Notes: a model not told the origin generated them from the sequence alone. 39,326 nucleotides of DNA from Candidatus Gastranaerophilales bacterium (GCA_910588555.1 CAJUPC010000020.1:1246-40571); one strand, 5' to 3'; numbered from the stretch's first letter, positions 15,850 to 23,931 are shown. A program made the numbers and translations.

Positions 15850-17607
15850 TCACGAAATTGCTCTAATCATTTCCTGAGCTTCTTCACATTCGGGGAATGT
15901 GTCAACAATCTTATCAAGAGTTTCCAAAGCAGCGTCTTTATCATTTAATTTTTCATAACATCTTGCACTACACAACAATAAATTTACATTCAACGGATTT
16001 TTTTCAAGCAGATTTTTGAAAATTCCGTTTGCCTGTTCATAATTTCCAAGCTCGTAATAACAATACCCGAGCATGTTTTCAGTGTCATAAGTCTTTTCAA
16101 GTTCATAAGATTTTATGAAATACATCTTTGCATCTTCAAACTCATTTTGCAAAAATCTTATTTTACCTGCAATAAAATACATGAATTCATCATTAGTTAC
16201 TTTATTCAAAACCTTTTCAATCTGCTCATAAGCTTCATCCAAATCGTTCATAAGCATTTTATTTAAAGCTGAAAAACCCAGAGCTTCATAATTTTCGGGC
16301 TGAATTTCAAGAGCTTTTTGATAATACTCATCCGACTTTTTAAAATCTGTTGTTGCATGAAGATAATTTGCATATTCAAATAAAACATCAAAATTATCAG
16401 GAGCAAATTCCAAAGCTTTAGTAAATTCGTCCTGTGCGTAATCAAACAATCTTTTGCTCAAGTACAATACACCCAAATCTTTATGTGCAAGCCCAAAATC
16501 AGGATTAAGTTCAAGAACTTTTTTCAAGATTTTTTCAGCCTTGTCCATATCGTTTGTTTTGGCACAGAGCTGAGCAAATTCGTAGTAAATTTCAAAAGAC
16601 ACATTGCCTTGCATAATAATTTTTTCATATAAATTTTTCGCATTAGCATATTGTCTTATTTTTATATAAATACTTGCCAGTTTTCTTGACATAGAAACCG
16701 ATTTCGGGTTCAAAAGCACAAGGTGTGCAAGTATCGCAATTGCACTTGCATATTCGCCTTTTGCATCCAAACAGCAAGCAAGGTTATATTGAAAATTAGG
16801 TTTTTCAGGATGATGAGACACAAGTGTTTTATAATTTTTTATAGCTTCATCAAACTGATTTGACTTAACTTCCGACAATGCAAGCGCAATCAAATAATTG
16901 TCCTGAGGTTCCAGCGCATAAGCTTTTCTGAAATATTCACAAGCTTCTGTATGTTTGTTTTGTAGCTGCAAAACAGATGCTATATTAAAGTATGTAATTG
17001 AACTTTCAGAGTCCAATTCACTTGCTTTAAAAAAGTTTTGATACGCTTTGTCCAAATCACCCACAGTAACATAACATGTACCCAAATTGTTATAAAGCTG
17101 TGAATGCTCAGGATTAAGAGCAAGTGCCTTTTCCAAATATTCAACAGCTTCATCGAACTTTTTCAACGCCATACAGGCAGTTCCGCCGATATAGTATATA
17201 GTATAATCGTCCTGTACATATTCCAATGCTCTTTTAACGGTTTTAACAGCATTCTCAGGCTCTTTATTTTTAACATAAACAACCGCAAGATTTTTGTAAG
17301 CATCAATATAACTGCTTCTCATTCTCAAAACTTCTTCATAAGCGGCAATGGCGTGAAGAAAATCATCTTGATTGTCATAACAATTTGCAAGATAAAACCA
17401 GCTCACAGCGTCAATTTTATATTTAATTACAGTTTCAAATACAGCCTGCCCCTCTTTAAATTCACCTAGATTAATATGGCACAATCCAAGAAGTTTCAAT
17501 GCCTCGAAATCTTTTTCATCTTTTTCAACTATAGAAACAAGTTCCTTTTTTGCTTCCTCAAATTTCTTATCACTTATCAGTTCGTTTATTTTATCTAAAT
17601 TTTCCAT
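15850..17607 (-). CDS. Tetratricopeptide repeat protein
   Basis: A 585-residue protein made almost entirely of TPR units (recurring W/Y-LG/A-Y...A...F..AL...P pattern, e.g. ALALNPEHSQLYNNLGTCYV and ALEIQPENYEALGFSALNKM), about 16 of them, with no signal peptide or enzymatic domain. TPRs are scaffolds for protein interactions; partner unknown. I place the start at ATG 17607 (MENLDKINEL). The upstream TTG 17625 would add six residues encoded by the -10 box itself. No ribosome site is present and TATAAT lies exactly six bases before ATG, which predicts a leaderless mRNA. Divergent from the gene at 17714; its end abuts the prepilin promoter. Confidence 0.9.
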   Translation of the reverse strand: MENLDKINELISDKKFEEAKKELVSIVEKDEKDFEALKLLGLCHINLGEFKEGQAVFETVIKYKIDAVSWFYLANCYDNQDDFLHAIAAYEEVLRMRSSYIDAYKNLAVVYVKNKEPENAVKTVKRALEYVQDDYTIYYIGGTACMALKKFDEAVEYLEKALALNPEHSQLYNNLGTCYVTVGDLDKAYQNFFKASELDSESSITYFNIASVLQLQNKHTEACEYFRKAYALEPQDNYLIALALSEVKSNQFDEAIKNYKTLVSHHPEKPNFQYNLACCLDAKGEYASAIAILAHLVLLNPKSVSMSRKLASIYIKIRQYANAKNLYEKIIMQGNVSFEIYYEFAQLCAKTNDMDKAEKILKKVLELNPDFGLAHKDLGVLYLSKRLFDYAQDEFTKALEFAPDNFDVLFEYANYLHATTDFKKSDEYYQKALEIQPENYEALGFSALNKMLMNDLDEAYEQIEKVLNKVTNDEFMYFIAGKIRFLQNEFEDAKMYFIKSYELEKTYDTENMLGYCYYELGNYEQANGIFKNLLEKNPLNVNLLLCSARCYEKLNDKDAALETLDKIVDTFPECEEAQEMIRAIS

Positions 17608-17635
17608 AGTAAAATTATATCTCAAAAAAAATTAC

Positions 17636-17665
17636 TTTACAGATTTTTAAACCACATGGTATAAT
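17636..17665 (+). promoter_or_regulatory. Promoter of the gene at 17714
   Basis: TTTACA (17636-17641), an 18-base spacer, and TATAAT (17660-17665) preceded by TGG, i.e. an extended -10. A leader of about 42 bases with GGAAAGGA follows. Confidence 0.65.
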
Positions 17666-17713
17666 ATATATGCCTTTTAAATTCATTAAATTTTTGTTCG
17701 GAAAGGAACAAAA

Positions 17714-18430
17714 ATGGGAAAATCTTCCAAATATCCCGCATACTCAGGCGGCTCTATCTCCATAAACGGACAACAAAAAGCTTCAACATACAAGCAGGGA
17801 AATAATATCGTAACAAATTACAACATGTCCGACGCAGAAAAAAAAGCGTATGATTATGCGCAAAAATCCTTTGCGGATTCTCTATCAAAAGTTAATGTTT
17901 TTGATGACGATACTAAAAAAAATCTCCAACAGCAGCTGAATGCTTATACCGCGAACGGACAAAAATTAATCAATAACATGTATACACCTATGTTGAATAA
18001 CCTTAAAACAGACATTGCGTCCCGTTTCGGCAACTTTGATAATTCCGTATTTATGGACAATTTAAACAGCATTGAAGCTAATCGAGCAGAATCAATGAGC
18101 GATTTGGCACAAGATGTTATGGCAAAACAATCTGACCTAATAAACAACGAATTGTCACAGCGTTATACATATTTAAATTTCTTACAGGATGTCCAAAATC
18201 AGGCAAATTCAAATATGTTCAACTTTATTAATGCTTCACAGCAAAACAGCACAATGGGCAATAACTATAATGCTCAAGCAAATTCTGCACAGCAAAGTTC
18301 AGGAAACAGCTTATTCAATAATTATTCCAACCTTGCAGGAAAAATGCTGTCAAATATTATGAGCAGTTACGGTTCAGGCTCTGGAGGCTCGTCTGCGGCA
18401 GGTCTTTTACAATCATTCTTGAGAAAGTAA
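17714..18430 (+). CDS. Unknown low-complexity Asn/Gln/Ser-rich protein
   Basis: A 238-residue protein that I do not recognise. It has no signal peptide or transmembrane segment. The first 40 residues and the last 70 are rich in Ser, Gly, Asn and Gln (…SSYGSGSGGSSAAGLLQSFL near the end). The middle (about 40-170) looks helical and contains LKTDIASRFGNFDNSVFMDN and regularly spaced Asn/Gln. The pattern is reminiscent of phage virion or tail-associated helical proteins, but I have no motif to prove that. Own promoter, strong ribosome site (GGAAAGGA, seven bases before ATG) and own terminator: a monocistronic and probably well-expressed gene. Confidence 0.75.
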   Translation: MGKSSKYPAYSGGSISINGQQKASTYKQGNNIVTNYNMSDAEKKAYDYAQKSFADSLSKVNVFDDDTKKNLQQQLNAYTANGQKLINNMYTPMLNNLKTDIASRFGNFDNSVFMDNLNSIEANRAESMSDLAQDVMAKQSDLINNELSQRYTYLNFLQDVQNQANSNMFNFINASQQNSTMGNNYNAQANSAQQSSGNSLFNNYSNLAGKMLSNIMSSYGSGSGGSSAAGLLQSFLRK

Positions 18431-18432
18431 AA

Positions 18433-18456
18433 AACGGGCAAATGCCCGTTTTTTTT
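18433..18456 (+). terminator. Rho-independent terminator
   Basis: AACGGGC-AAAT-GCCCGTT followed by eight T in total; ends the transcript of the gene at 17714. Confidence 0.9.
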
Positions 18457-18488
18457 ATGATAAAATTATTAAAAAAAGAGGATAAAAT

Positions 18489-19241
18489 ATGACAAAAATC
18501 GGTATTATCGGTCTCGGACTAATAGGAGGCTCTTTATTTAAAGATTTAAAAAAGGATTATGATGTCATCGCAGTTTCCCAATCCCAAAACGGCGACGGAA
18601 TTTATAAAACCTATGAAGTTTTAAAAGACAGAGAAATCGTTTTTGTCTGCACACCTATGAATAAAACACTATCAGTGCTTGACGAACTCGAAAACATTTT
18701 ACCGTCTGAAACAACAGTAACTGATGTTTGCAGTTTGAAAAGTTTTGTCTGCCAAAAACAAAGACCATATAAATTTATCCCCTCACATCCTATGGCAGGC
18801 ACAGAACACAAAGGATTTGAAAACTCATTTGAAGGATTATTCAAAGGAGCTAAATGGATTTTAATTTCCAACGAACAAAAAGCCTCAAAGTTAATAAAAA
18901 TTATTGAATACCTTGGTGCAAAACCTGTATTTACTACAGCACAAGAGCATGACAAAGCGGCTGCAATGATTTCTCACATGCCCATGCTTATTGCGCAGGC
19001 ATTAATGCATGCAACAAAAGATAATCCTCTTGCTCTTGAAATCGCATCAAGCGGATTTCGTGATATGACACGGCTTGCATTGTCAAACGAAGAAATGGCT
19101 AAAGATATGATTTCAATGAATTGCAAAAATATCGAACAAGCTGTATTACAATTGTACAAGGCTGTAGGCGATTTGACACACGGCGATTATCCTAAAATGA
19201 TTGAAGAAATTAAAAACATCCGTTCAAAAATGTTTCAATAA
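18489..19241 (+). CDS. tyrA: Prephenate/arogenate dehydrogenase
   Basis: Oxidative decarboxylation in tyrosine synthesis. The N-terminal Rossmann fold has GIIGLGLIGGS (GxGxxG) at residues 4-14, and the family active-site stretch SHPMAGTEHKGF lies near residues 98-109. SHMPMLIAQAL near 157-167 and SSGFRDMTRLA near 185 are also conserved. At 250 residues it has no chorismate mutase or ACT domain, so feedback control by that route is absent. Arogenate versus prephenate preference cannot be read from the sequence. AGAGGA lies about six bases before ATG. Last chromosomal protein gene before the tRNA-Ser integration site. Confidence 0.93.
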   Translation: MTKIGIIGLGLIGGSLFKDLKKDYDVIAVSQSQNGDGIYKTYEVLKDREIVFVCTPMNKTLSVLDELENILPSETTVTDVCSLKSFVCQKQRPYKFIPSHPMAGTEHKGFENSFEGLFKGAKWILISNEQKASKLIKIIEYLGAKPVFTTAQEHDKAAAMISHMPMLIAQALMHATKDNPLALEIASSGFRDMTRLALSNEEMAKDMISMNCKNIEQAVLQLYKAVGDLTHGDYPKMIEEIKNIRSKMFQ

Positions 19242-19255
19242 GCATTAAAAAAATC

Positions 19256-19283
19256 TTGACAAAAAAAATTTATTTATTACAAT
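19256..19283 (+). promoter_or_regulatory. Promoter of tRNA-Ser
   Basis: TTGACA (19256-19261), a 16-base A/T-rich spacer and TACAAT (19278-19283), 24 bases before the tRNA. Confidence 0.7.
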
Positions 19284-19307
19284 AGTTATACATCCAATAG
19301 ATTGCTT

Positions 19308-19397
19308 GGAGGAGTGCCAGAGCGGTTGATTGGAGCAGTCTTGAAAACTGTCGTACGTTCACGCGTACCGTGGGTTCGAATCCCACCTCCTCCTCCA
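19308..19397 (+). tRNA. tRNA-Ser (anticodon UGA), integration target
   Basis: Class II tRNA: acceptor GGAGGAG/CTCCTCC, anticodon loop CTTGAAA (TGA), long variable arm CGTACGTTCACGCGTACCG and T-arm GTGGG-TTCGAAT-CCCAC, with an encoded CCA at 19395-19397. The discriminator base reads T, unusual for tRNA-Ser. The 3' half is duplicated at 34749-34768, so this copy was regenerated by insertion of the element; the bases after the core, including CCA, may come from the element. Confidence 0.95.
19375..19394 (+). repeat. attL core
   Basis: Left copy of the 20-bp repeat, covering the T-loop to acceptor end of tRNA-Ser. Confidence 0.88.
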
Positions 19398-19400
19398 TTT

Positions 19401-19435
19401 AAAAAGCCCGAACCATAAAGGTTTAGGGCTTTTCT
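19401..19435 (+). terminator. Terminator of tRNA-Ser, supplied by the element
   Basis: AAAAGCCC..AACC with AGGTT..GGGCTTTT, an imperfect stem ending in T's. It lies just inside attL, so the element restores termination for the tRNA it interrupts; the chromosomal terminator was displaced beyond attR. Confidence 0.8.
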
Positions 19436-19444
19436 TATTGATAG

Positions 19445-19467
19445 CTGTGTCAGTCCTGTGACAGTTT
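19445..19467 (+). repeat. Left integrase arm-site repeat
   Basis: A 23-bp unit beginning CTGTGTCAGTCCTGTG and ending CAGTTT. It is itself two TGTG(T/A)CAG half-sites separated by TCC, and matches 34643-34665 at 22 of 23 positions. It overlaps the last codons and stop of the integrase gene. Confidence 0.75.
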
Positions 19468-20535
19468 GTCATTTTGAATTAAATCCTCATTGTATGAATT
19501 AAGTTTGTTCATAGCAGATAAAATCTGTTCATTTGCTGTATGAACATAACGCATTGTTGTCTTAATATCTGAATGGTCAAGAACTTGTTGAATTACAGGT
19601 ACAGGAACATTCTGTTGAGCCAAACGAGTACCAACGGTGTGACGGAGGTCATGAAATCTGAAGTTCTTAATGTCTGCTTTTTCCCTTACAGTACGCCAAG
19701 CTCGTTTGATTTCTTTACACTTTTGCCCTGTTAATGGGTTAATAAATACATAACCTGTGCGTCTTTCTTTAGGGATACTTTCAAAGTATTCCATAAGTGT
19801 ATCATTTATAGGTTTTAAAATATGCTTATTAGACTTATTCTTTGTAATTTCTATTACTCTGTCAGTCAAGTGTATTTGAGTCCATGTTAGGTCGAGTATG
19901 TTCTGCCGTCTTAAACCTGTATTTATAGCAACTGTAACGATACCTTTTAAATATTCATATCTAGGTTGAGAAAGAACTTCCAACAATCTCTTTTCTTCAA
20001 CTATTGATAATGACCTTACTACTTGATTCTCGATAATGTACATTGAATGTTTCTTAATAGGATTTTTATCAAGATAATCATTATCAATGGCCATATTAAA
20101 TACAGTTTTCAGTATTTCTAAGTAACGATTTACTGTACTTTTACATAAACCGCTGTCATGCAGATATGTTTTGAGTTTAATAATGTCATTAGGTTTTACC
20201 TTCTTTATATAATACAACTTCTTCTTTTGGAAATATTCTCTTAGAATGCGAACCCTGCTTTTAATTTGTTTATAACTTTTCTTTGATTCTGCGTGTTCTA
20301 AATAGTCATCAAATGCTTTATTCATGGTTGCTCCCTTTTCTTCTTCATCAGACGGAAGTACCCCATTTATTTGCTTTTGCAGTTTTTCAAGAAAGGAGTT
20401 TCTCATCAACTCAGCTTCTCTGCGATTTTTGGCCCCATAACACTTTCTATGTTTTTGTTGACCTTGTATTTGGTAACGGCAATACCAATCACCGTTATCT
20501 TTTTGGTAAACTCTTTTATCTAATTTATCTGACAT
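19450..20535 (-). CDS. int: Tyrosine recombinase (phage-type integrase)
   Basis: Inserts and excises the element at tRNA-Ser. The 361-residue protein has an N-terminal arm-binding domain (GDWYCRYQIQGQQKHRKCYG), a SAM-like core-binding domain about 70-170, and a catalytic domain with Arg in NTGLRRQN (about 209), Lys in NKSNKHI, HDLRH (His and Arg, about 295), His in LDHSDIKTTM and the nucleophile Tyr in RYVH (about 328). ATG 20535 has AGGAG seven bases upstream. The stop lies inside the left arm-type repeat, so the attachment region and gene are fused as in other compact integrative elements. The excisionase-like gene is ten bases upstream. Confidence 0.96.
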   Translation of the reverse strand: MSDKLDKRVYQKDNGDWYCRYQIQGQQKHRKCYGAKNRREAELMRNSFLEKLQKQINGVLPSDEEEKGATMNKAFDDYLEHAESKKSYKQIKSRVRILREYFQKKKLYYIKKVKPNDIIKLKTYLHDSGLCKSTVNRYLEILKTVFNMAIDNDYLDKNPIKKHSMYIIENQVVRSLSIVEEKRLLEVLSQPRYEYLKGIVTVAINTGLRRQNILDLTWTQIHLTDRVIEITKNKSNKHILKPINDTLMEYFESIPKERRTGYVFINPLTGQKCKEIKRAWRTVREKADIKNFRFHDLRHTVGTRLAQQNVPVPVIQQVLDHSDIKTTMRYVHTANEQILSAMNKLNSYNEDLIQNDKLSQD

Positions 20536-20545
20536 TGTTTAACTC

Positions 20546-20728
20546 CTACGCTGATTGTGTTAACATCCACTGTTTAGTTTCTTCAACCTTTATAAATATA
20601 GTTGAACCTATGATTTTGAAACATTCTTCTGGAATCTCTTTTCTACGCTTCCAAGTTCTAACTGTACTTTCTGGTACGCCAATTTCTTTAGCAAAATCTT
20701 TTAATTTAATAATGTTAAATAAATTCAT
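20546..20728 (-). CDS. xis: Excisionase-like winged-helix (MerR-type) protein
   Basis: A 60-residue basic protein with a MerR/Xis-type helix-turn-helix: IIKLKDFAKEIGVPESTVRTWKRRKEIPE..IGSTIFIKVEE. Size, position directly upstream of the integrase on the same strand and fold fit a recombination directionality factor or a small activator. AAAGGA lies seven bases before ATG. It transcribes away from the XRE gene at 20947, with a repeat-rich operator region between them. Confidence 0.75.
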   Translation of the reverse strand: MNLFNIIKLKDFAKEIGVPESTVRTWKRRKEIPEECFKIIGSTIFIKVEETKQWMLTQSA

Positions 20729-20790
20729 TTAAAATCCTTTCTGCTGCCCAATAACAGCTACTAATAATTACAATTAGAATGTTAAACTAA

Positions 20791-20867
20791 TTTGTTTATG
20801 CAAACTGTTTGTCATTCCAAACTTACAATATCATATTTATTTTGTCTTTGCAAGCAGTTTGTTATTC
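20791..20867. promoter_or_regulatory. Operator-like direct repeats between xis and the XRE gene
   Basis: Two 27-base units at 20791-20817 and 20841-20867, exactly 50 bp apart, identical at 22 positions. Each starts TTTGT, contains TGCAA and GTTTGT and ends ATTC. The first contains the inverted repeat CAAAC-T-GTTTG, the second CAAGC-A-GTTTG. The 50-bp spacing (about five helical turns) places both on one DNA face. Likely binding sites for the divergent XRE repressor or for Xis. Confidence 0.6.
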
Positions 20868-20946
20868 GCAACAAACAATCTTGTTACTTTTCTTAACAGT
20901 TGCAATTTCCAAACAGCTATGGTATGGTAAGATAGAAGGAGTATTT

Positions 20947-21384
20947 ATGACAAATAATATTTACTTAGATTCAGATACAAGCGAAGAAGTAGCAAGTGAG
21001 TTTAATAAACTTGTTTCGGACAGACGAAAAGAGTTAAATCTTTCTGTTAGAGAATTAGGAACGAAAGCAGATGTAAGTTATACTGTAATTTATGACTTAG
21101 AACAAAGGAATGTATTACCTAAAATGGAAACTATGATAAAATTAGGGCTTGCATTAGGTTTCCGTTTTACTATCAAGCGTTCTAATAATAAAGAAAAGCC
21201 AGCTCTTAGTTTTATCTTTTATGATAAATCATCCAAAGATACACAATCAGTTGAAAGAGATATGAAAACACCACAATTTACTCCAGAAGAACAACTGGAA
21301 AAGTTGCTTAAACAAAAAGGGCTTTATACAAGTGAAATAGAAGAATTAAAAAGCTACATAGCATTTAAATTATCTAAGCATTAA
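20947..21384 (+). CDS. XRE-family regulator, likely element repressor
   Basis: 145 residues. A lambda-repressor-type HTH spans about 20-75 (LVSDRRKELNLSVRELGTKA..SYTVIYDLEQRNVLPKMETM). A variable linker and a C-terminal helical segment (EEQLEKLLKQKGLYTSEIEE) follow, plausibly for oligomerisation. No Ser/Lys LexA-type peptidase dyad is visible, so SOS self-cleavage is not supported. ATG 20947 has GAAGGAG seven bases upstream, so the longer open frame from 20809 is not the gene. Divergent from xis/int across the operator repeats: the layout of a lysogeny-type switch. Confidence 0.85.
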   Translation: MTNNIYLDSDTSEEVASEFNKLVSDRRKELNLSVRELGTKADVSYTVIYDLEQRNVLPKMETMIKLGLALGFRFTIKRSNNKEKPALSFIFYDKSSKDTQSVERDMKTPQFTPEEQLEKLLKQKGLYTSEIEELKSYIAFKLSKH

Positions 21385-21392
21385 AAGAAACT

Positions 21393-21590
21393 TTATTTAA
21401 TCTTAACCGCACTAATCCCGACTCTATCTTTGCATTTAATGCTTTCTATTGTGAATATACGGAAAATGCCAACTTCTTTGGTTACTTTGGTTGTTATAAC
21501 ATGGTTTTTCTCTGTTAAGACGACTTGTTGCGGTTCTGCTGTTATCATTCCTTTAACAACAGAACAAGCTGTGCAGGTTAGTTCTACCAT
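21393..21590 (-). CDS. Small hypothetical protein, possibly membrane or lipoprotein
   Basis: 65 residues from ATG 21590 to a stop at 21393. The N-terminus MVELTCTACSVVKG follows, in the same open frame, a hydrophobic run NLIIGLSFGL upstream of the ATG, suggesting that a longer form with a signal or membrane segment starts at a non-ATG codon I cannot identify. A Cys after the hydrophobic run might be lipidated, but the lipobox is poor. No clear ribosome site. It is convergent with the XRE gene. It could be a chance frame. Confidence 0.35.
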   Translation of the reverse strand: MVELTCTACSVVKGMITAEPQQVVLTEKNHVITTKVTKEVGIFRIFTIESIKCKDRVGISAVKIK

Positions 21591-21723
21591 TAAACCGAAT
21601 GATAATCCTATTATTAAATTCTTTATGTCATTCTCTTTTAATCTTTTGTGGGATATGTAAAGTTTCAGAAATTCATGAAAATTTCCGTATGGGTTCTAAC
21701 TACATGCTTAACTTTCTTTTTCT

Positions 21724-21746
21724 GACCTCTCTATCGAGGTCTTTTG
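21724..21746 (+). terminator. Rho-independent terminator
   Basis: GACCTC-TCTATC-GAGGTC followed by four T; would stop plus-strand transcription from the XRE gene before the small-gene operon at 21931. Confidence 0.6.
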
Positions 21747-21797
21747 TCCTTCTATTTGTTCACCCTTTTACAACCCAATGATAATAATATTACTACT

Positions 21798-21847
21798 CTT
21801 GTCAAGTAAAGTTTCGCTGCGAAATTTCAAATCCGAAAATTGACAAG
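21798..21847. other. Nested inverted repeats, possible replication or transfer origin
   Basis: Outer repeat CTTGTCAA (21798-21805) and TTGACAAG (21840-21847) enclose a hairpin TTTCGC-T-GCGAAA (21812-21824). The whole non-coding stretch 21591-21930 is low in coding potential. The right outer repeat also supplies a TTGACA box for the downstream operon. Candidate double-strand or transfer origin, or an attenuator; no nick-site consensus is recognised. Confidence 0.35.
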
Positions 21848-21930
21848 ATTGACAACCAAGTGGTTATATGAGGGGGTAAGCAACGGCCGCTGCTTTTAGT
21901 TACTACAAAAGAATTAAAAGGAGCAACATC

Positions 21931-22221
21931 ATGAAAACAATTATTCTTACAGACAAGAACATTGAAAACGAAATTAAAGCTATTAAACAGTTAGAAGCAG
22001 AAATCAAGAGCCTATTAGACTTAAAGAAAGCTAAAGAAAGCCGTATCAAGTCAATTATGGAACAAGCTGGGCTGGAAACAATGGATATTGCTGGCTATCT
22101 AGTTAGGTACACAAAATTCTTAAAGAACCAGTTGAATACATCATTATTAAAGAAATTAGACTTTTCAATTTACTCTAAATACTTACGACAAGTTGAAACA
22201 ACTAAGTTCACAATATCTTAG
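21931..22221 (+). CDS. Small conserved phage-type protein
   Basis: 96 residues: an N-terminal coiled coil (ENEIKAIKQLEAEIKSLLDL) and a C-terminal module VRYTKF…LLKKLDFSIYSKYLRQVETTKFTIS. Short proteins with a helix pair and the pattern VRYxx…F..…Y..….RFTIS are common in phages and integrative elements, with no assigned function to my knowledge. Strong ribosome site AAAGGAG. First gene of a cluster of four small genes followed by the resolvase, all on the plus strand. Confidence 0.75.
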   Translation: MKTIILTDKNIENEIKAIKQLEAEIKSLLDLKKAKESRIKSIMEQAGLETMDIAGYLVRYTKFLKNQLNTSLLKKLDFSIYSKYLRQVETTKFTIS

Positions 22222-22253
22222 GGGCTTAGCCCCTGCCCTTTCAAGGGTTTTAA
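22220..22253 (+). terminator. Two hairpins, possible attenuator
   Basis: AGGGGC-TTA-GCCCCT (22220-22234), which contains the stop of the gene at 21931, and CCCTT-TC-AAGGG (22236-22247) followed by four T. Could reduce read-through into the gene at 22289. Confidence 0.5.
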
Positions 22254-22288
22254 GATAAGTATTAAAAGATTAAAAGGAGAATTGCAAA

Positions 22289-22729
22289 ATGACAATTACA
22301 TACGATACAGTTAAAGAGATTTACAGCAGAAATTATGGCTCTGAACGATTATACAAGCGTAGCTATTGTTTCAATCTGCTATATACAGAAGGAATTATGG
22401 ACTTTCAAAAGGCATTGAATGCTTGCTGGGTCGTAGATAATGTTATCAGCTATATGCCAAAGATTATTAACGCATACAAAGACAATGAATTTACCTTCTT
22501 TGTAGTTGAAATATCCTTGAATAAGCAACAACAGGGTTACATGGAAGTTTACACAGAGAATTATGTTCAAGGGATTTATGATGAGCATATTTCAATAGTA
22601 AAGCAGGATATACCTTTTATTGATTTGCCTATAAATGAAGATGAAGAAATAACTTCATACAAGTTCTTCTTAGAATTATCGGCATTGCAACCAATAACCT
22701 ACACTTTATTATTACCACCAGAAAGATAA
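22289..22729 (+). CDS. Hypothetical protein resembling DUF6876-type small element proteins
   Basis: 146 residues, acidic, no signal peptide. The order LYTEGIMDFQKALNACWVVD (family-like TdGv..la....yWl.D), then an acidic C-terminal half (IPFIDLPINEDEE) and a final TYTLLLPPER (family-like vlLLPsEY) recalls DUF6876 proteins seen in mobile elements. The match is from memory of the pattern and is not strong. Function unknown. AAAGGAG lies ten bases before ATG. Confidence 0.6.
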   Translation: MTITYDTVKEIYSRNYGSERLYKRSYCFNLLYTEGIMDFQKALNACWVVDNVISYMPKIINAYKDNEFTFFVVEISLNKQQQGYMEVYTENYVQGIYDEHISIVKQDIPFIDLPINEDEEITSYKFFLELSALQPITYTLLLPPER

Positions 22730-22774
22730 CAAACAGGGGGAATAATCCCTCTTCTACTATGAAAGGAAATTAAC

Positions 22775-22957
22775 ATGGAAAGAAAGATAAATTTACTGAT
22801 TGAATACCTATATGAATTTAAAGACACAATTACAAAAGCAGAAGTTCAGAAGATACTTAAACGCTTGAAAGATTGCGGAGTCAATAAAATCACTTGCGGG
22901 AAACAAGAATATGAACTAACAAACGATTATATAAAGCAAGTACAGGGGATGTGTTAA
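22775..22957 (+). CDS. Small hypothetical protein (60 aa)
   Basis: MERKINLLIEYLYEFKDTIT… with a predicted helical N-terminal half and charged middle KKAEVQ-like helix; I do not recognise it. The ribosome site GAAAGGA lies eight bases before ATG, and the stop is followed after one base by the next start, so the pair is translationally coupled. Real by context rather than by homology. Confidence 0.6.
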   Translation: MERKINLLIEYLYEFKDTITKAEVQKILKRLKDCGVNKITCGKQEYELTNDYIKQVQGMC

Positions 22958-22958
22958 T

Positions 22959-23261
22959 ATGGCAGAAACAAAAGATACAGTGAAAATTAGAACATATAAA
23001 GATTTTGTAGAACAGTTGCAAGAAATCGAAAAACAACACATTGATTTGGTTCTTTCATTCTATAAATATTGCTCCCGGCAAGATGACGGTATTAGCTATG
23101 ATGTCGCAAAGGAATTGATTAAAGAAGACCTAGAGCCTCTGGGATTGAAACCTTACCGAATTACAAAAGAAATGAACCTAATATTTAGATTTAAAAGAAT
23201 TGCCGAAGCAGTTGTTCTTATTAATACTTATGGTATAGATTTGCTCATTCATAAAAGATGA
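22959..23261 (+). CDS. Small hypothetical protein (100 aa)
   Basis: Helical, charged, no signal peptide or known motif. It begins MAETKDTVKIRTYKDFVEQL and contains QDDGISYDVAKELIKEDLEP. Coupled to the 60-residue gene just upstream (one base between stop and start). Ends 76 bases before the resolvase gene. Function unknown. Confidence 0.6.
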   Translation: MAETKDTVKIRTYKDFVEQLQEIEKQHIDLVLSFYKYCSRQDDGISYDVAKELIKEDLEPLGLKPYRITKEMNLIFRFKRIAEAVVLINTYGIDLLIHKR

Positions 23262-23337
23262 TTGCTCCGCAGGGGTAAAGTTTAGGGAAAACTTGAAAAT
23301 TCCAAAAGTAATTACATAACAAAAGGAATATTTAATT

Positions 23338-23931
23338 ATGACTAAAACATTTGCATATATTCGTGTTTCAACCCGTAAGCAAAACGAAAACAGACAACTT
23401 GATTCACTTGCTGGATTGAAGATTGATGAAATAATTGTGGAAAAAGCAAGTGGCAAGAATTTTATCAGCAGAGAGAAATATCAACAAATGAAATCACAGT
23501 TGAGAAGTGGTGACCTTGTAATAGTTAAAAGTATTGACCGATTTGGTAGAAACTACACTCAAATTTGCAAAGAGTGGGAAAGCCTAATCAATATGGGAGT
23601 TGATATACAAGTTCTTGATATGCCGATACTCAATACAAGAGATAATCAAAACGGATTAACCGGGAGATTGATTACTGATATTGTGCTTAAACTGCTTGGA
23701 TATGTTGCAGAGCGAGAAAGGGATAATATTAAGACAAGACAAAGAGAGGGGATTGATTCCGCTCATGCACGAGGAGTTAAATTTGGCAGACCTCAAACTG
23801 AAATTCCTAAAGATTTTATCCGAGCATTTGAACTATATAAACAAGGGCTTATTAAAGTTAAAGATGTGATGAGCATGTGTAAGATTGCAAAAAGTACTTT
23901 CTATAAGTACGCAGAGTCCATAAAATGTTAA
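23338..23931 (+). CDS. Serine recombinase (resolvase/invertase)
   Basis: 197 residues, the size of Tn3-type resolvases and DNA invertases. Catalytic Ser11 in YIRVSTRKQ, the arginines in SIDRFGRNY (about 66-74), ERERDNIKTRQREGI (helix E region, about 125-139) and a C-terminal HTH (MSMCKIAKSTFYKYAES). It may resolve element multimers or invert a segment. I looked for inverted or direct crossover sites nearby and found none I can defend. AAAGGA lies about ten bases before ATG. Its presence next to a tyrosine integrase gives the element two recombination systems. Confidence 0.94.
   Translation: MTKTFAYIRVSTRKQNENRQLDSLAGLKIDEIIVEKASGKNFISREKYQQMKSQLRSGDLVIVKSIDRFGRNYTQICKEWESLINMGVDIQVLDMPILNTRDNQNGLTGRLITDIVLKLLGYVAERERDNIKTRQREGIDSAHARGVKFGRPQTEIPKDFIRAFELYKQGLIKVKDVMSMCKIAKSTFYKYAESIKC

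Noticed and set aside
17636..17665. Whether the TPR gene begins at TTG 17625
   Set aside because: The six added codons coincide with the TATAAT box and have no ribosome site, so ATG 17607 is preferred.
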